Shown piece by piece: positions 42,693-52,045 of a stretch of DNA of 64,000 bases (its first letter is position 1; each line of letters starts with the position of its first letter). Both the position numbers and the translations under genes were made by a program. This stretch comes from Terriglobus saanensis SP1PR4 (lineage in GTDB: Bacteria; Acidobacteriota; Terriglobia; Terriglobales; Acidobacteriaceae). The notes under the pieces were generated by a model. The model did no database searches. It worked only from the letters and a program-made list of their open reading frames with translations, and was not told where the DNA came from. The stretch covers positions 1,612,001-1,676,000 of the forward strand of contig NC_014963.1 of assembly GCF_000179915.2 (NCBI RefSeq). Reading direction: 5' to 3'.

Positions 42693-44342
42693 TTAAGCAA
42701 CCTGCGTAGCCTTCGCCTCCAGCCACTCGTAGTCGTACGCTTCCTGATGCACCACGGGGACTTCTAAGAAGTTTTCTTCCAGCGGAGGCGACTGTACCTG
42801 CCATTCGAGACCTGTTGCTTGCCAGGGGTTGGCGCCAGCGATGGCTCCGTACTTCAAGGACCAGAGAAAGTACAGGACGGGCATGATGTAGCCCACGCCA
42901 AGAATCGATGCGCCTGCTGTGGAGATCACATTGAGCACCTGAAATTCGGGTGGGTAGGAGTGATAGCGGCGGGGCATGCCCAGGAAGCCAAGCGCGAACT
43001 GCGGCAAAAAGGTCAGGACGAAGCCGATGAAGGTTGTGACCGCTGCGAAGCGCGAGATGGTCTCCGGATACATACGGCCGGTCATCTTGGGCCACCAGAA
43101 GTGCAGGCCCGCGAGGAAAGCCATCAGCATGCCTCCGACCATGACGAAGTGAAAGTGGGCCACGAGAAAGTAGGTTTCCGTGAGTTGGATGTCCATGCCC
43201 ATGGAGCCGAGAAAAACTCCGGTGAGACCGCCGATGGTGAAGAGTCCCATGAAGCCGAAGGCGTAGAGCATGGGTGTTTCAAAGGTGATGGATCCCTTTT
43301 GCAATGTGAAGAGCCAATTGAAGATCTTAATGGCCGAAGGGACCGCCACCACCATCGTAAGCAAGCTGAAGATCAGGGCAGAGTAGTTGGAGACGCCCAT
43401 GATGAACATGTGGTGTTCCCAGACGAAGAAGCCGAAGAGAGCGATGGCGACTGAAGAAAAGGCAACAGCCGTGTAGCCGAAGATCCGTTTGCGACTGAAG
43501 GTGCTGATGACCTCCGAGATGATGCCCATGCCGGGGAGAATCATCACGTAGACCGCAGGGTGTGAGTAGAACCAGAAAAGGTGTTCGAAGAGCAGTGGAT
43601 CGCCGCCCTTTGTGGAGTCGAAGACGCCGATACCGAAGAGCCTCTCAAGCGCAACCAGGGCCAGAGAGACGGCCAGTACAGGCGTGCCCAGCACCATGAT
43701 GATCGAGGCTGCGTAGTTCGCCCAGATGAAAAGCGGCAGGCGAAACCAAGTCATGCCCGGCGCGCGCATACGGTGGATCGTGGCGATGAAGTTGATGCCC
43801 GTGAGGATCGACGAAAATCCTGCGATGAAGATGCCCGACGCCGTGGTGACGACGTTAGTGTTCAGGTAGTGCGTCGAGAGCGGCGTGAGAAAAGTCCAGC
43901 CTGTATCGACGCCGCCTGTCGCCATGGCGATGAGCGTGAGCAGACCGCCGATCAGATAGAGATACCAGCTCAGGAGATTGAGGCGCGGAAAGGCGAGGTC
44001 ACGCGCGCCGATCATTAGGGGGACGAGGAAGTTTCCCAGGGTCGCAGGCACGGAAGGCACCAGAAAGAGAAAGACCATGATAATGCCGTGCATGGAGAAG
44101 AGTTTGTTGTAGGTGTCGGAGGAGACCAGGTCTCCATTCGGCGTGAGCAGCTCCATGCGGATGAGGCCTGCGAAGATGCCGCCGAGGAGAAAGAAGAAGC
44201 TCAGCGAGATGAGGTAAAGAATCGCGATGCGCTTGTGATCCTTGGTGAGGATCCAGCCGAGGAAGCCCTTTTCTGTGAGGTAGCTTTTCCGCGGAAGACG
44301 CGCGGTTTCTTTGGGTGGAAGACGGAGAATGGTTTCGCCCAC
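42693..44342 (-). CDS. coxA: Cytochrome c oxidase subunit I, A2-type
   Basis: Catalytic subunit of an aa3/caa3-type heme-copper oxidase: 549 residues, about 12 membrane helices, oxygen reduction and proton pumping at the inner membrane. Heme and copper ligands appear in [28 protein letters not shown] (the His-Tyr pair), [11 protein letters not shown] and [18 protein letters not shown] in place of GHPEVY marks the A2 group, which lacks the helix-VI Glu. The GTG at 44342 (reading M/V-GETILRL) has AAAGGAG 7 bases upstream. An in-frame start at 44456 would overlap araC. No other oxidase subunit is adjacent, and the 3' side is occupied by rearrangement scars. Confidence 0.95.
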   Translation of the reverse strand: MGETILRLPPKETARLPRKSYLTEKGFLGWILTKDHKRIAILYLISLSFFFLLGGIFAGLIRMELLTPNGDLVSSDTYNKLFSMHGIIMVFLFLVPSVPATLGNFLVPLMIGARDLAFPRLNLLSWYLYLIGGLLTLIAMATGGVDTGWTFLTPLSTHYLNTNVVTTASGIFIAGFSSILTGINFIATIHRMRAPGMTWFRLPLFIWANYAASIIMVLGTPVLAVSLALVALERLFGIGVFDSTKGGDPLLFEHLFWFYSHPAVYVMILPGMGIISEVISTFSRKRIFGYTAVAFSSVAIALFGFFVWEHHMFIMGVSNYSALIFSLLTMVVAVPSAIKIFNWLFTLQKGSITFETPMLYAFGFMGLFTIGGLTGVFLGSMGMDIQLTETYFLVAHFHFVMVGGMLMAFLAGLHFWWPKMTGRMYPETISRFAAVTTFIGFVLTFLPQFALGFLGMPRRYHSYPPEFQVLNVISTAGASILGVGYIMPVLYFLWSLKYGAIAGANPWQATGLEWQVQSPPLEENFLEVPVVHQEAYDYEWLEAKATQVA

Positions 44343-44424
44343 GGAATGCTCCTTTGGCCCCGGAATGGGAGCCGTAGTTGCAGCGTAGGTTTTTTCATGC
44401 GCGCGGTCTTGGAAGTTATTGCGG

Positions 44425-45285
44425 TTATGCGAGAAGCAGGCGGCCAGGTGTCGCACCGGTGTAGCGGCGCAGCGTGTTGGTCAGGTGCGCCTGATCGTAG
44501 AAGCCTGTGTCGAGCGCGACTTCGCGCAGAGGCATGCCAGCGAAGAGCATCTCCTTGGCGTGGCGGACGCGGAGCTGCATCTGGTACGCGTGCGGTGGCA
44601 GGCCGTAGCGCCTGCGGAAGGTGCGGAGCAGGTGGAAGCGGCTGATTCCTGCAATCTGCGCCAGATCTTCGAGAGGTACCGAGTTGTGCCATGTGGCGTG
44701 CAGGAAGTCCCGCACATGTTCGACGCCTGAGGTGTCCGAGAGACTGACGCTTCGGTTCGTGATGGAACGGTCGCGCTGAAAGAACTGCGGGAGATAGTGC
44801 ACAAGGAGCGAGTCCCGTTCGAGCCGCGACTCGGCCTGTTGCAGCGAGGTATGCAGACGAAGAAAGGTCTCGCCTAACGGCTGACTATCTCGTGGAGATA
44901 TCTCAAATGCTGGTGTCTCTGGTAAGTCGTCATCGCTGAGCGAGGAGCGCACCAACTCTTCGGAGAGGTAGAGAGCGCGGAAGTGCCAGCCTGTTGCGGG
45001 ATCCGCAGCCTCTCCGTCGTGCAGTTCTCCCGGATGGAGCGAGGTGAGAACTCCGGGAGAGACGATATGCTCCGTGCCGCGCAAGCGAAGACGCTGATGT
45101 CCGTGGGCGGAGATGGAGAGCATGTAGGCGTCGTGCCAGTGAGGCAGGAAGGCGTGGTGGTAGAAGTCACCGTGCAGAAGCTCCGCGCCATCGAGCTCCG
45201 ACCAGCGCAGGAGGACCGAGGTTTCACCTGCCGCTCGAGCAGGGCATAGAGCACGTTTTGGTGGAGCTTCGATGCTGCGCGCCAT
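44425..45285 (-). CDS. AraC-family transcriptional regulator
   Basis: A 286-residue regulator with an N-terminal cupin-like sensor ([38 protein letters not shown]) and a C-terminal AraC domain of two helix-turn-helices ([22 protein letters not shown] and [30 protein letters not shown]). The sensor type is common in activators of amino-acid exporters and sugar genes. The effector is unknown. The ATG at 45285 has GGGAGGA upstream. It precedes coxA by 82 bases in the same direction. Confidence 0.9.
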   Translation of the reverse strand: MARSIEAPPKRALCPARAAGETSVLLRWSELDGAELLHGDFYHHAFLPHWHDAYMLSISAHGHQRLRLRGTEHIVSPGVLTSLHPGELHDGEAADPATGWHFRALYLSEELVRSSLSDDDLPETPAFEISPRDSQPLGETFLRLHTSLQQAESRLERDSLLVHYLPQFFQRDRSITNRSVSLSDTSGVEHVRDFLHATWHNSVPLEDLAQIAGISRFHLLRTFRRRYGLPPHAYQMQLRVRHAKEMLFAGMPLREVALDTGFYDQAHLTNTLRRYTGATPGRLLLA

Positions 45286-45353
45286 GACCAATCCTCCCTC
45301 TCCAGAGTGCTCCCTGAGGGAGGATGTGTCTTGGAGAAAATTGCTCTCCGTGG

Positions 45354-46682
45354 CTAGAACGCCAGATCTTCGCGGGTGATCTTCAGCTTGCCCAGGTTGC
45401 CGAGCAGGGTGAGGGAGAGCTTGTCCTGGTGAAGAAGCTCGTTGGCGATGCGTTGCATGTCCGCTGGGGTGACTGCATCGATCTGTTCGACTACTTCATC
45501 CACAGAAGCAAAACGCCCGAAGTTCATCTGCTGCCGTGCGAGGTTGGACATGCGTGCGTTGGAGCTCTCCAGGCCGAGGACGATGTTGCCCTTGAGCTGT
45601 GTCTGCGCGCGGAGAAGCTCGTCGTCGGGGATGGGTTCGTTCTTCAGGCGCGTGAACTCGGCGAGGATACGGCGAAGCATCTCTGGCGTCTTTTCGATGG
45701 ACGTTCCGGCGTACACGGCAAGGGAACCTGTATCGCGGAAGGGGTTCATCTCCGAGTAGATGGAATAGGCCAGACCGGCTTCTTCGCGTACGGATTGGAA
45801 GAGACGTGAGCTCATGCCGCCGCCGAGGATCGTGTTCAGAAGATAGAGGGCATAGCGGTCGGGCGAGTTGACGGGCGGTGCGGGGACTCCGAGGACGAGC
45901 TGCACCTGTTCGAGCGACTTCTTGTCATGCAGGGTGATGTGCGGCGTCATGGGCGGAGCGTGGCGGTGCAGGAGGTCTTCCGCTGCGATATCTTCCAGGC
46001 TGCCGAAGCGGGCTTCGATCTTGGCGAGGAGATCTTCGTGCGAAAGATGGCCTGCGGCAGAGAAGACCATGTTGCGTGGAGAGAAGCGTTCGTGGTGGAA
46101 GGCGGCGACGATCTCACGGTTGAAGCTGGAGACGGTCTCCACGGTGCCGAGGATGGGGCGTCCGAGGGAATCTGAAGGCCACAACTTCTGCGTGTAGATC
46201 TCGTGCACGAGATAGTCGGGGTTGTCCTCGTCCATCTTGATCTCTTCGAGGATGACGGACTGTTCGCGGGCGAGGTCTTCGGCGTTGAAGGTCGGGTTCA
46301 GGACGAGGTCGCTGAGGAGCTCAAGCGCGGTGTCGAGGTTGGTGTCGAGCACCTTGATGTTGAAGCAGACGGTTTCCTTGCCGGTGAAGGCGTCGAGGTT
46401 GCCGCCGATGGCGTCGACTTCGCGCGATAGCTGTTGCTGCGACCGCGTGGTGGTGCCTTTGAAGACCATGTGTTCGACGAAGTGGGAGATGCCGTTGAGC
46501 TCTTTGGGTTCGTCGCGCGAGCCGGTGCGGACCCAGCAACCCATGGAGACGGAGCGCATGTGGGGCATGGACTCGGTGAGGACAAGGAGGCCGTTGGAGA
46601 GGGTGGTGGTACGGATGTTTCTTGTAGGTGTGGCTACTTCGGCCAGAGTCGCATTCTCAGCGACGGGTACGGAGATGGGCAT
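45354..46682 (-). CDS. M16-family zinc peptidase (processing-peptidase type)
   Basis: A 442-residue pitrilysin-family peptidase of the YmxG/mitochondrial-processing-peptidase-beta type. The inverted zinc motif H-x-x-E-H is in GISHFVEHMVFKGT, with the downstream Glu in the ETVCFNIKVLDTNLDTALELLSD region. The C-terminal half has the GGGMSSRLFQSVREEAGLAYSI loop. There is no clear signal peptide, so the location is uncertain. The ATG at 46682 (MPISVPV) matches the family start better than one at 46745 inside the GNAT gene. It lies 17 bases after that gene in the yvcK-GNAT-M16 run. A broken partial copy is at 42507-42669. Confidence 0.92.
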   Translation of the reverse strand: MPISVPVAENATLAEVATPTRNIRTTTLSNGLLVLTESMPHMRSVSMGCWVRTGSRDEPKELNGISHFVEHMVFKGTTTRSQQQLSREVDAIGGNLDAFTGKETVCFNIKVLDTNLDTALELLSDLVLNPTFNAEDLAREQSVILEEIKMDEDNPDYLVHEIYTQKLWPSDSLGRPILGTVETVSSFNREIVAAFHHERFSPRNMVFSAAGHLSHEDLLAKIEARFGSLEDIAAEDLLHRHAPPMTPHITLHDKKSLEQVQLVLGVPAPPVNSPDRYALYLLNTILGGGMSSRLFQSVREEAGLAYSIYSEMNPFRDTGSLAVYAGTSIEKTPEMLRRILAEFTRLKNEPIPDDELLRAQTQLKGNIVLGLESSNARMSNLARQQMNFGRFASVDEVVEQIDAVTPADMQRIANELLHQDKLSLTLLGNLGKLKITREDLAF

Positions 46683-46699
46683 CCCTTTATTGTAGCGAT

Positions 46700-47266
46700 T
46701 CAGCGAGCTAGACGTTGTTCCAGTCCCGCTTTGACTGTGGGCCATTCGTCGGGGGTGATGGAGAACCAGACGGTGTGGCGGGTGCTGCCGTCGGGCATGA
46801 TCCAGTGATTGCGGAAGGTGCCTTCGTACTGCGCTCCGAGCTTACGGATGGCAGCCTGAGAGTGCAGGTTGAGGTGATGTGTCTTTAACGCGACACGGCG
46901 CAAGTTGAGGGTTTCAAAGGCATAAGTCAGTTGAAGGAGCTTGGCTTCCGGGTTGACAGGGGTTCCACGGAAGGGTTCCGCCATCCAGGTATTGCCGATT
47001 TCTACGCTGCGGTGTTCGGGATCCAGATCGATGAACTGGGTGGAACCGATGGGTTCACCGGTGGATTGAAGAACATTCGCCCAGAAAAGGGTGCCCGGCT
47101 TATCGAAGAACAGGTCGGCCCAAGCCTTCAGTTCAGCAGGATTCGTCACCTTGTACTTCATGTAGCGCCAGATGGTGGGATCGAAGGCCACTTTTTCAAG
47201 GGCGGGAAGATGCGCAGGTGTAAGCGGTTCCAGGCGGATCTTCCCGCCGGTCAGGGTGGGCGTCAT
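46700..47266 (-). CDS. GNAT-family N-acetyltransferase (RimJ/RimL-like)
   Basis: A 188-residue acetyl-CoA-dependent acetyltransferase. The RimL-like pattern includes RLEPLTPAHLPALEKVAF, GSTQFIDLDPEHRSVEIGNTW, LTYAFETLNLRRVALKTH and NLHSQAAIRKLGAQYEG, with the C-terminal HWIMPDGSTRHTVWFSIT. The start overlaps the yvcK stop by four bases (ATGA). The substrate could be a protein N-terminus or a small amine. Confidence 0.9.
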   Translation of the reverse strand: MTPTLTGGKIRLEPLTPAHLPALEKVAFDPTIWRYMKYKVTNPAELKAWADLFFDKPGTLFWANVLQSTGEPIGSTQFIDLDPEHRSVEIGNTWMAEPFRGTPVNPEAKLLQLTYAFETLNLRRVALKTHHLNLHSQAAIRKLGAQYEGTFRNHWIMPDGSTRHTVWFSITPDEWPTVKAGLEQRLAR

Positions 47267-48318
47267 GCGGTCTGGCCTTGTCGCTCCGGAAGGTCCAGAA
47301 GGGTGGCGGCGACGCGGTCGTAGTCGTGGCGAAGGACGGAATCTGAACCAGGGCCTGTGTGGATGTAGTCCCCGGGGATAGGGATGACTCCCAGGGCGCG
47401 GATGGCGTCCAAGTCGGGGGTGATCGGGGTTTGACCCTCGGAGGCGTAGCGGGCGAGCAGTTCCGGAGAGATCGGTGCCGTATTTACGAGGGCATAGTCG
47501 AAGATGCGTTCGTTGCCGGCGTGCGCGAAGAGCCTTTCGAGGTGCTGGGAGGCGGTGAGGCCGAGGCTTTCGTTGGCTTGGGTCATCAGGTTGCAGACGT
47601 AGGCCCGCGTCGCGCTGGAGTTGGCAATGGCTTGTGGAATGCCGCGCACGAGCAGATTGGTGACGAGTGAAGTGTAAAGCGATCCCGGCCCGAGGGTGAT
47701 CAGGTCCGCCTTCGCAAGGGCTTCCAGCGTCTCCGGAAGGGGTGGAGCGTCGGGCGGGTCGAGCAGCAGTTCCACGATACTCCGCTGTGACCTGGTGATG
47801 TTGGTCTCGCCGTGGACCAGGGTGCCGTCGTCCATCTGGGCGGAGAGGGTGACGTTGGCATTCGTGGCCGGGTAGATGTTGCCACGGATCGCCAGAATCT
47901 GGGAGGAGGCCTGGACGGCCTGGGCGAAGTCTCCCGTGACCTGGCTCATGGCGGCGAGAAACAGGTTGCCAAAGGAGTGTCCGGCGAGGTCGCTGGCATT
48001 TTCTCCCGGCGCGGCATCGGGAAAGCGGAACTGGAAGAGGCGCGTGAGGAGGTGTTCGTCCTCTGAGAGCGCCGTCATGCAGTTACGGATGTCTCCCGGA
48101 GGAAGAATGTTGAGGTCGTCGCGGAGGCGACCGGAGGAGCCCCCGTCGTCGGTCACGGTGACGATGGCGGCAAGGTGCGAGATGCGGCAGGGATCTTCAT
48201 CGCAGTGTGTGTCTACAGACACCGTCGGATGAGACACATAGCGCTTGAGGCCACGCAGGAGCGTGCTGAGACCTGTGCCTCCGCCGATGGCTACTACACG
48301 TTTTTGGGGTGGCGGCAT
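47263..48318 (-). CDS. YvcK/CofD-family gluconeogenesis factor
   Basis: A 351-residue protein of the YvcK group, which binds UDP-sugars and, in Bacillus and Mycobacterium, links carbon source to cell-wall synthesis. Signatures are VVAIGGGTGLSTLLRGLK at the start, VTVTDDGGSSGRLR, PPGDIRNCMTALS and LAGHSFGNLFLAAM. It is cytoplasmic and related in fold to the 2-phospholactate transferase CofD. The ATG at 48318 is preferred to an in-frame TTG ten codons earlier; neither has a clear Shine-Dalgarno. Its stop overlaps the GNAT start. Confidence 0.92.
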   Translation of the reverse strand: MPPPQKRVVAIGGGTGLSTLLRGLKRYVSHPTVSVDTHCDEDPCRISHLAAIVTVTDDGGSSGRLRDDLNILPPGDIRNCMTALSEDEHLLTRLFQFRFPDAAPGENASDLAGHSFGNLFLAAMSQVTGDFAQAVQASSQILAIRGNIYPATNANVTLSAQMDDGTLVHGETNITRSQRSIVELLLDPPDAPPLPETLEALAKADLITLGPGSLYTSLVTNLLVRGIPQAIANSSATRAYVCNLMTQANESLGLTASQHLERLFAHAGNERIFDYALVNTAPISPELLARYASEGQTPITPDLDAIRALGVIPIPGDYIHTGPGSDSVLRHDYDRVAATLLDLPERQGQTA

Positions 48319-48436
48319 GCTCTGAGGATTGTAGTGGTTCGGGTGCAACCAGGTTTTTCACGCGTAGAAACGCGAAGAAGTCCGTCTTCACCTACCCAGC
48401 GGTCGGGGAAGACGACCGCTGGGCGAACGGGATGAA

Positions 48437-49000
48437 TTAGGCCTCGGGGTAGAGGAGTTCGGTGAAGCGTGGGTCGTCGGCCATGTCCTGGAAGTCGGAG
48501 TCGGAGCGCGCCTGGATACGGTTGAGCGTATTCAAGCGAATGGACTCCGTGAGATGGTCGAGACATTTATGCGCGTCTCCGGTCATGGAGGCGAGGACGG
48601 CGAGACCGTAGAAGGCATAATCGGCTTCGTTATGCGCTTTGACGATCTGGGTCAGTTGCTCACGGGCATCTTCGTAGTGGCCGTCATTGAGCAGCGAGAT
48701 AGCGTAATCGTACTGCTCTTCAGGCGTGGCGAAGGAGTGTTTGTTCTTGGTGGACTGTTTGACGCAGGTATCCAGATACATGCGGATCCGGTCGGCAAAG
48801 TCCGGCGGAGAGATGGCAAGCACCTTGTTGAAGGCCACGTGGGCCTTGTCGTATTTGCCTTCGTGTAGAAGACGGACTGCGACTTCATACTGCTCGAGCG
48901 CTTTGACGCGTGCTGGATCCGGTTGCGGGGCAGCGCTGCTCGCAGAGGGGCTGGAGGGCTGTTTGGTGGTAGAAGGAGTCGGGGTTTTCGCGGTGACCAT
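48437..49000 (-). CDS. Tetratricopeptide-repeat protein
   Basis: A 187-residue soluble protein. A Pro/Ser/Thr-rich first 30 residues precede TPR helices: YEVAVRLLHEGKYDKAHVAF, QYDYAISLLNDGHYEDAREQL and DYAFYGLAVLASMTGDAHKC. TPRs mediate protein contacts; the partner is unknown. AGGA lies 7 bases before the ATG at 49000; an in-frame start at 49081 overlaps the DUF4254 stop. It lies 76 bases beyond the DUF4254 gene in the same direction. Confidence 0.82.
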   Translation of the reverse strand: MVTAKTPTPSTTKQPSSPSASSAAPQPDPARVKALEQYEVAVRLLHEGKYDKAHVAFNKVLAISPPDFADRIRMYLDTCVKQSTKNKHSFATPEEQYDYAISLLNDGHYEDAREQLTQIVKAHNEADYAFYGLAVLASMTGDAHKCLDHLTESIRLNTLNRIQARSDSDFQDMADDPRFTELLYPEA

Positions 49001-49077
49001 GGGATTTCCTGTGCTCTGAGACAAAACGGTGAGGGAATTGCGTCCGATGCGTTTTATACGCGGAGGGGTGAGTGTGG

Positions 49078-49746
49078 TCAAGCCTGTTTAGGGTTGGACG
49101 AATTATAGAGTATAGGGTTGAGTGTTGGATCGTTATACATCTTGAACTGGCGATAGAGCTTGAATCGCCGGGTGCCGTGGAGGATTTCGCTCCAGAGATG
49201 TTGGAGCGCGGCAGCCAAGTCGGCGAATTGTTCGTCGAGCTGAGAGAGACGGAGCCGGCTGTTTTTCCGGTGCTCCTCCGTGACGTCCGGCCGACTGGTT
49301 TGTTCGGCCGTGTGGAAGCGTTTGAGCGAAAGGATGGAGAGGCGATCGAGCATCATCCCGGGGGTTTCGGAGTGAAGTGGAGCGGCGGGATTTTGTTGGA
49401 CGGCTTCTAGAAGGGTACGGTCCAACTCTTCGACGAGATCGTTCCGCCGCTGGTTCAGGGTGTCGATCGAGCGCTTGGTGGAGGTGATGGTCGCGTCCGT
49501 GGCATGTGGGTCCCGCGCCAGGTCTTCCTGGTGCCACAGATCGAAGTTGGCCTTGTGCAGCCGCAGAGCGATGGAGAACAGCGTCGGGGATTCTTCCGGC
49601 TGGAGGTTGTGCTGGTGCCAGTCGCTCGTCGCGTTGTGAAGGGTCTCCGCAAGGGAATAAGGATCGAAGGCGAGTGTCCCGGCGGTCGCAGGGGAGTGCA
49701 TTGGAGGGTTCGTGAAAGCGGTCCCGGGTTTTGGGCTTTGTATCAT
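49078..49746 (-). CDS. DUF4254 protein
   Basis: A protein of about 222 residues of the DUF4254 family, mostly helical. Typical segments are TSDWHQHNLQPEESPTLFSI, LHKANFDLWHQEDLARDP, RNDLVEELDR and GMMLDRLSILSLKRFH. Members are often encoded beside lipopolysaccharide or glycosyl-transfer genes, and here hldE is divergent 167 bases away, but no activity is established. The start is uncertain: ATG 49746 or ATG 49701, both without a good ribosome site. Confidence 0.8.
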   Translation of the reverse strand: MIQSPKPGTAFTNPPMHSPATAGTLAFDPYSLAETLHNATSDWHQHNLQPEESPTLFSIALRLHKANFDLWHQEDLARDPHATDATITSTKRSIDTLNQRRNDLVEELDRTLLEAVQQNPAAPLHSETPGMMLDRLSILSLKRFHTAEQTSRPDVTEEHRKNSRLRLSQLDEQFADLAAALQHLWSEILHGTRRFKLYRQFKMYNDPTLNPILYNSSNPKQA

Positions 49747-49913
49747 GCGATGAGGATGACTGTAACAGCGAAACGACGGTTGATCTACCACCCGAGCCCG
49801 ATGCCGTCCTTGAGCCGCACCGGGCATGTCATCCGCCGCTGCTCCTATTGTGCCGAGGGACAGGAAGTCCAGATCCTTCGACGTGCGAGTGCGATGATGT
49901 TGGGGGAGATCCG

Positions 49914-51410
49914 ATGAACGCGAGAATGCCGGAGTTACATGCCGTTTTGGGGCTTCTGGAAGGCGGTTTTGCGCGGCTTCGCGTGCTTGTGGTCGGCGAC
50001 CTGATGCTGGATCGCTATGTGGTGGGGGACGTGGAGCGGATTTCGCCGGAGGCTCCGGTCCCAATCCTGCGGCATGTGCAGAGATACGCGCGCCCGGGTG
50101 GGGCGGCGAATGTGGCGATGAACCTGGCCGGGCTGGGCGTGCATGCCGTACTGGCGGGAGTGATCGGACACGATGAAGATGGCGCGGAGCTTATGCGGCT
50201 GCTGCGGGAAAGCCGTGGGGTCGACTGTTCGTGCGTGGTGGAAGGCGGTCGGCCTACGATCTCCAAAACCCGCATCGTCAGCCGGACGCAGCAGATGCTG
50301 CGGCTGGACGTAGAGAGCCGCGAGGCTGCGGCTGCGGAAGAGATTGACGAGCTTCTGCAGCGGGTGCTCGTGGCGCTGGATAGGGTGGATGCCGTGATCC
50401 TCTCCGATTACGCCAAGGGAGCCTTGACGGAGGGCGTCTGCCGCGATGTGATCGCTGCGGCGCGGTTCAAGGGGGTAAAGGTATTTGTCGACCCCAAATC
50501 GCGAGAGTTTTCGCGTTACGCCGGAGCGACTACGATCTGCCCCAACCTTGGGGAACTGGCGGCGGCGACGGGTGTGAGTGCCTATGACAGAGAAAATCTA
50601 CTTGCCGCAGCGCGGATGCTGGTGGTGTCTACGGGGGTGGACTTTCTCACGGTCACGATGAGCGAGCATGGCATTCGTATTGTTGGGGGCAGCGGTAGTG
50701 AGTATCACTCGCCTGCGCGCGCGCGTGAAGTCGCGGACGTTTCGGGGGCCGGAGACACCGTGATTGCGACGCTGGCTGCGGCTATGGCTGGGGGGCTGGC
50801 ACGGGAGACGGCGGTAGAGCTGGCGAATCTGGCAGCAAGCCTCGTAGTGGCCAAGGTGGGCACTGTACCGGTGCGCGCGGAAGAGATGGTGGCCGAGTTG
50901 ACGGTGAGCCAGCGCGCGGAATCGACGAATAAGGTCCTGACTCTGGAGCGGGCCGTCGAGCGTGTGCGTGAGTGGCGAGCCGTTGGCGAGAGCATCGTGT
51001 TCACGAATGGCTGCTTTGACCTGCTGCACGTGGGACATGTGACGCTGTTGGAGGATTGCCGCGCGTTTGGATCGAAGCTGGTGGTCGGGATGAACACGGA
51101 CGCTTCAGTACAGAGGCTCAAGGGTCCGAACCGCCCCGTAGTGGGTGAGCGCGAACGCGCCAAGGTGATGGCGGCGATGGGAGCTGTGGATGTCGTGGTG
51201 CTCTTCGATGAGGACACGCCTTTGGATTTGATCCGGGCGTTGCGTCCGGACGTCCTGGTCAAGGGTGGCGATTATTCCGTCGAAACCGTCGTCGGGCATG
51301 AGGACGTGATCGCGGCGGGTGGCAGTGTGGAGATTGTTCCGACGGTGGAAGGGTTTTCGACGACGGGATTGGTGCAGAAGCTTAAGGCGTCTCAATCGCG
51401 GGAGTCGTAG
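49914..51410 (+). CDS. hldE: Bifunctional heptose kinase/adenylyltransferase
   Basis: A 498-residue enzyme making ADP-heptose for the lipopolysaccharide inner core. The N-terminal PfkB-type kinase (about 1-320) has VVGDLMLDRYVVGDVERISP, PGGAANVAMNLAGLG and the catalytic DVSGAGDTVIATLA. The C-terminal nucleotidyltransferase (about 350-498) has FTNGCFDLLHVGHVTLL with the H-x-G-H motif, and LVKGGDYSVETVVGH. The ATG at 49914 follows GGGGGAG by 5 to 6 bases. It supports an outer membrane with heptose-containing LPS. Confidence 0.95.
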   Translation: MNARMPELHAVLGLLEGGFARLRVLVVGDLMLDRYVVGDVERISPEAPVPILRHVQRYARPGGAANVAMNLAGLGVHAVLAGVIGHDEDGAELMRLLRESRGVDCSCVVEGGRPTISKTRIVSRTQQMLRLDVESREAAAAEEIDELLQRVLVALDRVDAVILSDYAKGALTEGVCRDVIAAARFKGVKVFVDPKSREFSRYAGATTICPNLGELAAATGVSAYDRENLLAAARMLVVSTGVDFLTVTMSEHGIRIVGGSGSEYHSPARAREVADVSGAGDTVIATLAAAMAGGLARETAVELANLAASLVVAKVGTVPVRAEEMVAELTVSQRAESTNKVLTLERAVERVREWRAVGESIVFTNGCFDLLHVGHVTLLEDCRAFGSKLVVGMNTDASVQRLKGPNRPVVGERERAKVMAAMGAVDVVVLFDEDTPLDLIRALRPDVLVKGGDYSVETVVGHEDVIAAGGSVEIVPTVEGFSTTGLVQKLKASQSRES

Positions 51411-51535
51411 TTCGGTTGCCGGAGAGCACGTGAAATCCCGTTTTCTGCAAGTATCTGGGAAAGCTGGTACAGCAGACACTTGTAACAGCCCGCTCGCGCT
51501 AGCGCTGTAATCGTCTTCTAAAGTTGTTGAAAGTA

Positions 51536-51611
51536 TGGTGAGAGCGCTGGGGCTCGAACCCAGGACCAACGCCTTAAAAGGGCGATGCTCTACCAACTGA
51601 GCTACGCTCTC
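51536..51611 (-). tRNA. tRNA-Lys (anticodon TTT)
   Basis: On the minus strand: acceptor GAGAGCG, D-arm GCTCAGTTGGTAGAGC, anticodon stem-loop CGCC-CTTTTAA-GGCG with anticodon TTT, T-arm CTGGGTTCGAGCCCCAG, acceptor CGCTCTC, discriminator A and an encoded CCA (51538-51536). All stems pair. Confidence 0.97.
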
Positions 51612-51869
51612 GAACCGCTTCCAACCCCATAGCTAAGTTAGCACAGGATATGGGGCGAAGGGTGCCGCCGATCCCGGCAATGAGGCTTGAAGGAGGGTGC
51701 GTCTTTTGGGTCACGTTCCGTGGGCGAATTGCGATGCCTGGGGACCATCGGATCCTGGGTGGAGGGAATGCTTCATTCGTGCTGATCGACGCCGTGGATC
51801 TTGTCAAGGGAGCATTTTGAGATAGCCAAAATCATTGTCCGTCCTATTCAAATGGCTGTAAACCTTGCT
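51612..51869. other. Intergenic stretch between tRNA-Lys and the cellulose operon
   Basis: No conserved reading frame is seen. It should hold the tRNA promoter on the minus strand. No repeat or strong hairpin is found before the palindrome at 51870. Confidence 0.6.
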
Positions 51870-51895
51870 CTCAGTGCCACTTAAGTGGCACTGAG
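51870..51895. promoter_or_regulatory. Perfect 26-bp palindrome upstream of the bcs operon
   Basis: CTCAGTGCCACTT is followed directly by its complement with no loop, centred on TTAA. A possible promoter begins 7 bases later (TTGACT 51902-51907, 17 bases, TAGGCT 51925-51930). Zero spacing favours a dimeric-protein operator over a terminator. Confidence 0.6.
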
Positions 51896-51931
51896 GATTC
51901 GTTGACTTGCATGGGTGCGGGACATAGGCTC

Positions 51932-52045
51932 ATGAAAACGCCCTTGAAGATCGATTTACGCCTGCGGGAATTTGCTCAATACCTGGCGCACAATCAGGGC
52001 TATCTCACGCAAATATGCGGCGCGAAGGTTTTCTTATGGAAGTGA
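51932..52045 (+). CDS. Possible 37-residue leader peptide
   Basis: A short frame starting MKTPLKIDLRLREFAQYLAH and overlapping the bcsQ-like start (52036) by 10 bases in another frame. It begins only 2 bases after the proposed -10 box, which would be too close for a leader unless the promoter lies upstream. It has no good ribosome site. It could couple translation to the ATPase gene or be fortuitous. Confidence 0.25.
   Translation: MKTPLKIDLRLREFAQYLAHNQGYLTQICGAKVFLWK

Noticed and set aside
40768-42736. Prophage or insertion sequence at the island
   Set aside because: No integrase, transposase, terminal inverted repeats or target duplication; the flanks are gene fragments.
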